This document shows positions 34,639 to 39,514 of a stretch of 39,514 nucleotides of DNA, in pieces. Origin of the DNA: Oscillospiraceae bacterium (GTDB lineage: Bacteria > Bacillota > Clostridia > Oscillospirales > Oscillospiraceae); NCBI GenBank assembly GCA_017518445.1, contig JAFWVB010000006.1, positions 1 through 39,514 on the forward strand. Reading direction: 5' to 3'. The position numbers and the translations under genes are program-made. How positions within the stretch are numbered: the stretch's first letter is position 1; each line of letters begins with the position of its first letter. The notes below the pieces were generated by a model. The model saw only the letters and a program-made list of their open reading frames with translations, did no database searches and was not told the DNA's origin.

Positions 34639-34663
34639 GGTGTGCGGAAGCCTTCCGCACACC
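34639..34663 (-). terminator. Terminator after the NlpC/P60 gene
   Basis: A perfect 12-bp stem GGTGTGCGGAAG / CTTCCGCACACC with a one-base centre, followed on the minus strand by GTTTGTTTTG, 33 bases beyond the NlpC/P60 stop. Confidence 0.85.
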
Positions 34664-34695
34664 ATTATAATTTAATATTCTCAAAAACACAAGAG

Positions 34696-35583
34696 TTATA
34701 CTATTCTCTTTGCGCCGTACCACACTCTCGTGTAATAATCGCTTCCGAGCTCGCTTATTATAACGCCGGTTTTTGAGGTTGAGGCGTGGACGAATTTCCC
34801 GTCGCCTATGTAGATGCCGACGTGCGTGACGCCGTCTCCGCTAGACGAGAAGAATACGAGGTCGCCGACCTTCAGCTCTGATTTTGAAACGGACGTGCCG
34901 TGGTTCTTATACTGCTGCGACGCGGTGCGCGAGAGCTTGTATCCGAACTGACCGTAGCAGTAATACACAAGACCGGAGCAGTCAAAGCCTCTCGACGGAG
35001 ACTCCTCACCGTAGACATAGGAATAACCGACATACTGCTGCGCAAGATCCGCGATCTGCTGTCCGACATCGGAGGAGTCCTTTGATGACGGTCCCGCGAC
35101 TATGTTGACAAAGTCGGATCTCATGTATCCGGTCTTGCCGCCGTGTACTACCTTATACCAACCGTTATTTATGCCGATAATATCTACAACGGCGTCCTTA
35201 TCCAAAGTCTTAACAACGGATTTGTTAGTTGACGGGCCGCTCCTCATGCGGACGTCCGATCCGGTCACGACCCCTATCGCGTTGAAGTTTTCGGCGGTCA
35301 GCACGTCGGTGAGATATTCGGCGGAGACATAGCCGACGAGCCCGCGGTAATTTATCTTGTACCACTTGTCCGTCGTTTTTTCGAGGATAACGATGATCGC
35401 GCCCTTTGTTAAAGAACCTTTTATATTCTTATCCGTGCCAATTCCCTCACGTACGTTAAGCCTTGACGCAGAGACGGTCGCCGCACCGTATGCGAGATTG
35501 TCTGCAAAAGCAAAGCCCGTAATACACGACGCAAGAACTGCGAATATAACGATAAGTATAAGTGATTTCTTTAGTAATTTCAT
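34696..35583 (-). CDS. Secreted SH3b-SH3b-NlpC/P60 peptidoglycan hydrolase
   Basis: A 295-residue exported endopeptidase. A signal peptide (1-27, cut near AFA-DN) is followed by two bacterial SH3 domains (about 37-93 and 104-163: RLNVREGIGTDKNI, VRMRSGPSTNKSVV). The NlpC/P60 domain (about 173-295) has catalytic C202 in FDCSGLVYYCY, H254 in THVGIYIGDG and H266 in FVHAS. Such enzymes cleave the D-Glu-meso-DAP type stem peptide during cell-wall turnover. It lies 19 bases after the small conserved gene and shares its promoter. Confidence 0.93.
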   Translation of the reverse strand: MKLLKKSLILIVIFAVLASCITGFAFADNLAYGAATVSASRLNVREGIGTDKNIKGSLTKGAIIVILEKTTDKWYKINYRGLVGYVSAEYLTDVLTAENFNAIGVVTGSDVRMRSGPSTNKSVVKTLDKDAVVDIIGINNGWYKVVHGGKTGYMRSDFVNIVAGPSSKDSSDVGQQIADLAQQYVGYSYVYGEESPSRGFDCSGLVYYCYGQFGYKLSRTASQQYKNHGTSVSKSELKVGDLVFFSSSGDGVTHVGIYIGDGKFVHASTSKTGVIISELGSDYYTRVWYGAKRIV

Positions 35584-35602
35584 GAAGCCTACCTCTTAAA
35601 AT

Positions 35603-35893
35603 CTATTTGGACGCGAGCGCCCTGTCGAGCCAGACAGCGGCAACGTCCATCGCGGCGTAAAGCCCGTCTTTTTCGGTTTTCTTAACGACGCGATCTCTCG
35701 ATTTTACATCGGGATCCGTGAGCTGAAGCTGTACGGAAACGCGCGTTGCCACATCGAGGTCGTCAACCTTTTTTGTATCCGTTATCTGGAGCATGATTAT
35801 ATATTCGTCCGCCATGCTGCCGTAATAAATCAGATTGTCCTTTCGCATCAGCGGATGACCCTTATATTCCAAAGGAATGTTTTTGTCTGCCAT
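35603..35893 (-). CDS. Conserved hypothetical protein of about 96 residues
   Basis: A 96-residue soluble protein beginning MADKNIPLEYKGHPLMRKDNLIYYGS, with no recognisable domain. The composition (mixed beta-like segments, then an amphipathic C-terminal helix KDGLYAAMDVAAVWLDRALASK) looks like a compact folded protein. The ATG at 35893 follows AAAGGA and lies 38 bases after a strong -10. Similar short proteins seem common in Clostridia, from memory and unverified. It precedes the NlpC/P60 gene in one operon. Confidence 0.75.
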   Translation of the reverse strand: MADKNIPLEYKGHPLMRKDNLIYYGSMADEYIIMLQITDTKKVDDLDVATRVSVQLQLTDPDVKSRDRVVKKTEKDGLYAAMDVAAVWLDRALASK

Positions 35894-35931
35894 GAAATAT
35901 CCTTTCTCCGGTAAAAAAGCAATGTAACCGA

Positions 35932-35960
35932 ATTGTAACACATTGTTTCCCTAATGTCAA
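35932..35960 (-). promoter_or_regulatory. Sigma-A promoter for the hypothetical-NlpC/P60 operon
   Basis: On the minus strand, TTGACA (35960-35955), a 17-base spacer, then TACAAT (35937-35932). Confidence 0.88.
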
Positions 35961-35997
35961 TGGCGGACGGCGGAAAAATTTTTGGTAAAATTATACA

Positions 35998-36028
35998 GGG
36001 GACGCCTTTTTACCTATAAGACGCCCCC
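35998..36028 (-). terminator. Putative terminator of the DUF1015 gene
   Basis: On the minus strand, GGGGGCGTC can pair with GGCGTCCCC (nine pairs, two G-T) around a 13-base loop. The following sequence TGTATAATTTT is only partly T-rich. It lies 23 bases past the DUF1015 stop. Confidence 0.55.
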
Positions 36029-36051
36029 GTATTTATTATATTGCGCTGCCG

Positions 36052-37266
36052 TCAATCCGTTATTTTCCGGCACTCGAGGTAATACCGCTTTTCGGGCGAC
36101 AGCCCGACGGAAAAGCTCTTTTTCGGGAACACCTTTCCCTCCGCGACAGTCGCGAAAAGCTCGCTTTTTCCCATACACGGCAGCAAAAACGCCGCGCAGT
36201 CGCGCCGAAGTCCCATCGTCTCCGCCGCGTCGTCGCCGTGGATATAGTCGATACTGCCGCCGTTTTCAGCCGTGAACTTCTCGAGCGCGTCCTGAAGCGC
36301 GGCTATCATATCGCCGAAGCGCATTGAGGGTAGCGCTATCTCGCCGCGCTCTCCCGCCGCTACATAATTTACGCGAGTGACCCCGCCGCCGAAGGCATTT
36401 TTCAAGCTCTCAATCAGCTTTTTCGGCTCTATTCCGAAAACAGCGCGGTGTATCGGCTCAAACTTTATGCTGTCATCGTATACATTGTTTATTTCGATTA
36501 ACGCAAAGCGCGCAGGGTGCGTCTCTCTCTGCTCCGGTGAAAGACTCGGCTTTATGCCGTTCCAATATTCCTTCACCGCGGCGAGGGAATGGTTCCCGTC
36601 TCCTATCACGAGCTTCGCGCCGTCGCCGCCGGACGCCGCGAGAGCCCTCATCGCCTCTCTCGCGCTTTCACCGTTTACGAGCCAACCGCGGATATTGCCG
36701 CCGTTTTCCATGAGGTCAAAATCATAGAGCTTTTTAAGCTCATGCTTTTTCGCGTCAATGCTCTCAAGCACGGTTTTTTGCTCATCGCTGAAAAACACCA
36801 TGACGTGCGGAAGCTCGATAAGCGCATTTTTGCGTATCTCGATACGCACGGGCAGACGCGAAACGACCGTCCGCTCGCTCGCCGCGACAGCCTTGCCGGA
36901 GCCGGGCGTGTAGTCATATTGCTCAAGATCGAGCTTTCCGACAAGACCGCGGCGAACACTCCCGTCGAGCTGTGTGCGCTCCACATAGACGAATGCGTCC
37001 GGATATTTTTTGAAAACGCCGCCGTCAAGATATTCCCGCATAACGCCGCTTATTCGCGCCGACTCCGCCGCCGCGGAGAGGCGTTCGAGATATGCCTCCG
37101 GCGTTATAAGACGCAGAGTCGATGGCGCGTCGCCGACAAAATCGTTCACCCTGTCCCAATACTCCGGCTCCGACGAATATTGGTCGCAGGCGACGACGCT
37201 CCATTTTCTCATGTCGGCGTCAGCGGGAATGAGTATATCCGCGGGCGAAAAAACAAATTTATCCAT
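36052..37266 (-). CDS. DUF1015 family protein
   Basis: A 404-residue DUF1015 protein, a widespread family of unknown biochemical role. It opens with FSPADILIPADADMRKWSVVACDQYSSEPEYW and has the diagnostic KLVIGDGNHSLAAVKEYW (about 222-239) and a late CAAFLLPCMGKSELFATVAEGKVFPKKS block. The GDGNH motif suggests a metal or phosphate site. The ATG at 37266 follows GAGGTGG. A GTG two codons earlier is possible. It appears to be a single gene. Confidence 0.9.
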   Translation of the reverse strand: MDKFVFSPADILIPADADMRKWSVVACDQYSSEPEYWDRVNDFVGDAPSTLRLITPEAYLERLSAAAESARISGVMREYLDGGVFKKYPDAFVYVERTQLDGSVRRGLVGKLDLEQYDYTPGSGKAVAASERTVVSRLPVRIEIRKNALIELPHVMVFFSDEQKTVLESIDAKKHELKKLYDFDLMENGGNIRGWLVNGESAREAMRALAASGGDGAKLVIGDGNHSLAAVKEYWNGIKPSLSPEQRETHPARFALIEINNVYDDSIKFEPIHRAVFGIEPKKLIESLKNAFGGGVTRVNYVAAGERGEIALPSMRFGDMIAALQDALEKFTAENGGSIDYIHGDDAAETMGLRRDCAAFLLPCMGKSELFATVAEGKVFPKKSFSVGLSPEKRYYLECRKITD

Positions 37267-37431
37267 AGCCACCTCGCAAATTTTTTATCATTATATGAAT
37301 TTTATCGGATTTGCGCGAAAAAGTAAAGGTCACCCGCATATTTTCCGCGATTTGGCTTCGCGTTTTGACCTATATGTCAATGATGCGCGGTGGCGTAGCG
37401 ATAATTTGTCAAAATGACGGGAATGTTTTGG

Positions 37432-37460
37432 TTGACAAGCGCAACTAAAGATGTTATTAT
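37432..37460 (+). promoter_or_regulatory. Sigma-A promoter of pyrR-uraA
   Basis: TTGACA (37432-37437), a 17-base spacer, then TATTAT (37455-37460). It leaves a leader of about 130 bases. The gene-free stretch 37267-37599 is accounted for by this promoter and the attenuator below. Confidence 0.88.
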
Positions 37461-37477
37461 CGTTTCGATCTTTAAAA

Positions 37478-37508
37478 GACAGCACAGAGAGGCTGGTAAG
37501 AGCAAGTT
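37478..37508 (+). promoter_or_regulatory. PyrR-binding loop (anti-antiterminator)
   Basis: GACAGCACAGAGAGGCTGGT followed by AAGAGC matches the PyrR recognition element of pyr leaders, whose core is CAGAGAGGCT. PyrR bound to UMP would stabilise it and let the downstream terminator form. Confidence 0.85.
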
Positions 37509-37546
37509 TATAGCCGCCGACGCAGATACGCGCCGGAAATCTATGT

Positions 37547-37578
37547 GTCTTTCAAGGATTTTGAAAGGCAATTTTTTT
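37547..37578 (+). terminator. pyr attenuator terminator
   Basis: A 9-bp stem GTCTTTCAA (37547-37555) / TTGAAAGGC (37561-37569), followed by AATTTTTTT, 21 bases ahead of pyrR. Together with the PyrR loop it forms the classic pyrimidine attenuation switch. Confidence 0.88.
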
Positions 37579-37599
37579 ATGTCTTAACGGAGGTCACGG

Positions 37600-38142
37600 A
37601 TGAAAACAAAGGCGCAGATACTCGACGAAACCGGCGTACGGCGCGCGCTCATGCGCATTGCGCACGAGATAGTCGAAAAAAACAAGGGCACCGACGGCGT
37701 GTGCCTCATCGGGATAAAGCGGAGAGGCGAACCGCTCGCGGAAATAATACGTGAAAACATCGCGAAAATAGAGGGCGTGGACGTTCCGTGCGGCGTTATC
37801 GACATAACTTATTATCGCGACGATCTCTCAAAAATATCCGAGTCGCCCGTGCTGAACGAAAACTCGCTCCCCTTTGAGGTCGGGGGCAAGCGTGTCGTCA
37901 TAGTGGACGACGTGCTTTACACCGGCAGGACGGCGCGCGCCGCGATAGAGGCGATATTCCGCCTCGGCAGACCGGAGTCGATACAGCTCACGGTTTTGAT
38001 TGACCGCGGTCACCGAGAGCTTCCGATACGCGCAGATTACGTCGGCAAGAACATACCGACCTCGCACAGCGAGAGCATTCGCGTCATGATACCGCCTTAC
38101 GATGACAAAACATGCGTTATGCTGTGCGAAAACGACAACTGA
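37600..38142 (+). CDS. pyrR: Bifunctional pyr operon attenuator / uracil phosphoribosyltransferase PyrR
   Basis: A 180-residue PyrR that binds pyr mRNA leaders in response to UMP and also has uracil phosphoribosyltransferase activity. The PRPP motif VVIVDDVLYTGRTARAAIEA, the RNA-binding and UMP-site regions GIKRRGEPLA and VLIDRGHRELPIRADYVGKNIPTS are conserved. The ATG follows ACGGAGG. A PyrR target lies in its own leader, so it is autoregulated. uraA follows 46 bases later with no terminator. Confidence 0.96.
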   Translation: MKTKAQILDETGVRRALMRIAHEIVEKNKGTDGVCLIGIKRRGEPLAEIIRENIAKIEGVDVPCGVIDITYYRDDLSKISESPVLNENSLPFEVGGKRVVIVDDVLYTGRTARAAIEAIFRLGRPESIQLTVLIDRGHRELPIRADYVGKNIPTSHSESIRVMIPPYDDKTCVMLCENDN

Positions 38143-38188
38143 AAAGCAATTAAAAATTATATATAATTATGTGGGAGGAAAACCAAAA

Positions 38189-39514
38189 ATGAACATGATC
38201 TACGGTATTAAGGACAAACCCAAATTCGGACAGGTCGTGCTGTTCGCGCTCCAGCAGCTTTTAGCCATAATGGCGGCGACCATCGCAGTACCCGCGTCGG
38301 TAAACGCCGCTACGGGCTCAGCGCTCACGGCGTCGGCGGCTCTCTTCGGAGCCGGCGTCGGCACGATAACGTATCTGCTTTTCACAAGAAGCAAGAGCCC
38401 CGTATTCCTCGGCTCGTCCGTCGCGTTCATCGGCTCCATGATCTCCGCGTTCGCGGGCGCCGCCTCGATGGCGGCGGGCTATATCGGGCTCATAATCGGC
38501 GCTGTCATGGCGGGTCTTGTGTATGTAATCATCGCGATAGTCGTTAAATTCTGCGGCACGAAATGGATTGACAAGCTCATGCCTCCCGTCATAATCGGGC
38601 CCACGGTCGCGACGATCGGACTCTCCCTCGCCGGAAGCGCAGTCGGCGGCATAACCTCCGCGAGTGCAGAGGGCGGAAGCGTCTATGTCTGCCTTATCTG
38701 CGGGCTCGCAACTCTCGCAGTCACGATGCTCTGCTCCGTCTACGGCAAAAAGATGGGCAAGCTCATACCGTTCATTCTCGGCATACTCGCGGGTTACGCG
38801 CTTGCGACGATATTCTACATAATCGGCAAGAGCGCGAACATGCCCTCCCTCATAGTTATAAATTACGGCGCTCTTCAAAACTGCGGCGCGTTTAAGCTGC
38901 CCGATTTCACATTCATGCTCGGCAAGGGCGGCTTTGGCGATATAACGGGTCCGTATCTGCTGACGCTCTTCGCGGCTTATGTGCCGGTAGGCTTCGTCGT
39001 CTTCGCTGAGCATTTGGCGGATCATAAAAATCTCTCGACCGTTATCGGCACCGATCTTCTCAAGGAGCCGGGTCTTACGCGCACCCTGCTCGGAGACGGC
39101 ATAGGCTCCATTGTCGGCACCTTCTTCGGCGGCTGTCCGAACACTACCTACGGTGAGTCCATCGCCTGTGTCGCCATAACCAAAAACGCCTCGACGATAA
39201 GCATTTGGGGCGCGGCTGTCGCCTGTCTTATCTTCTCGTTCGTCGGACCGATCGTCGCCTTCCTCGAGACTATCCCCGGCTGTGTGATGGGCGGAGTGTG
39301 CTTCGCGCTCTACGGCTTCATCGCCGTGTCCGGTCTTAAAATGCTCCAGAAGGTCGATCTCAACGATAACAGAAATCTGTTTGTCGCCTCGATAATCCTC
39401 ATCGCCGGCGTCGGCAACATGATGATCTCCTTCGGGCAGGTAGTTATCCGCACCACCGCCTGCGCGCTCATCCTCGGCATACTCGCGAACGTGATGCTCG
39501 GCAAGGGCGCAAAG
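38189..39514 (+). CDS. uraA: Uracil/xanthine permease (NCS2 family), runs past the window end
   Basis: The frame is open from ATG 38189 (behind GGGAGG) to the last base, 442 codons, without a stop. It encodes a polytopic NCS2 nucleobase permease: FALQQLLAIMAATIAVP at helix 1, SVAFIGSM, MPPVIIGPTVATIG, and the QN/GE-type region FFGGCPNTTYGESIACV, which carries the substrate-binding residues. The position behind pyrR and its leader identifies uracil as the likely substrate. Family length is 430-450, so only the last few residues are likely missing. Confidence 0.92.
   Translation, partial: MNMIYGIKDKPKFGQVVLFALQQLLAIMAATIAVPASVNAATGSALTASAALFGAGVGTITYLLFTRSKSPVFLGSSVAFIGSMISAFAGAASMAAGYIGLIIGAVMAGLVYVIIAIVVKFCGTKWIDKLMPPVIIGPTVATIGLSLAGSAVGGITSASAEGGSVYVCLICGLATLAVTMLCSVYGKKMGKLIPFILGILAGYALATIFYIIGKSANMPSLIVINYGALQNCGAFKLPDFTFMLGKGGFGDITGPYLLTLFAAYVPVGFVVFAEHLADHKNLSTVIGTDLLKEPGLTRTLLGDGIGSIVGTFFGGCPNTTYGESIACVAITKNASTISIWGAAVACLIFSFVGPIVAFLETIPGCVMGGVCFALYGFIAVSGLKMLQKVDLNDNRNLFVASIILIAGVGNMMISFGQVVIRTTACALILGILANVMLGKGAK

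Overview
The window is a gene-dense, GC-rich bacterial chromosome segment. Several features point to a Clostridia-type Firmicute, probably an Oscillospiraceae-like anaerobe: a CIRCE-controlled hrcA-grpE-dnaK-dnaJ operon, a lysine riboswitch, a PyrR attenuator, an infC-rpmI-rplT operon with a leader attenuator, sigma-A promoters with 17-bp spacers, strong Shine-Dalgarno sites, and frequent TTG/GTG starts. The genus-level assignment is inference. No tRNA, rRNA, insertion sequence, phage or CRISPR array was seen.

Layout. 1-353: non-coding, with two exact copies of a 58-bp hairpin repeat and a terminator. 354-3000 (-): mltG and a U32 peptidase-family gene. 3222-3362 (+): a tiny Cys/Gly-rich membrane protein. 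3488-5463 (-): WecG/TagA glycosyltransferase, thymidylate kinase and a DJ-1/PfpI protein. 5613-6985 (+): infC (ATC start), rpmI and rplT behind a leader attenuator. 7039-9733 (+): a lysine riboswitch controlling an NhaC-family transporter and a cytidylate-kinase-like gene. 9761-11998 (-): a YfbR-like nucleotidase, an ACT protein and a UPF0210 (PFL) protein. 12202-12684 (+): dCMP deaminase. 12732-19146 (-): the heat-shock operon, continuing into a PHP phosphatase, rpiB and a small membrane protein. hrcA carries an in-frame TAA.

19280-33485 (-) is the most unusual part. It is a continuous Mrp/MBH-like ion-transport operon: a Crp/Fnr-type regulator, a His/Glu-rich membrane protein, MrpE, MrpF, MrpG, a DUF4040 (MbhD-like) piece, a His-rich MbhE-MrpB fusion, MrpC, and five consecutive antiporter-like (NuoL/M/N/MrpD) subunits. 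It ends with a DUF1576 membrane protein and a beta-carbonic anhydrase. No hydrogenase, NADH or ferredoxin module is present. The gene content suggests a cation/proton antiporter or ion-gradient complex coupled to CO2/bicarbonate handling. That coupling is a hypothesis from gene order only.

33737-37266 (-): MscS channel, an SH3b-NlpC/P60 cell-wall hydrolase with a small conserved protein, and a DUF1015 protein. 37432-39514 (+): PyrR attenuation leader, pyrR, and uraA, which runs off the window end.
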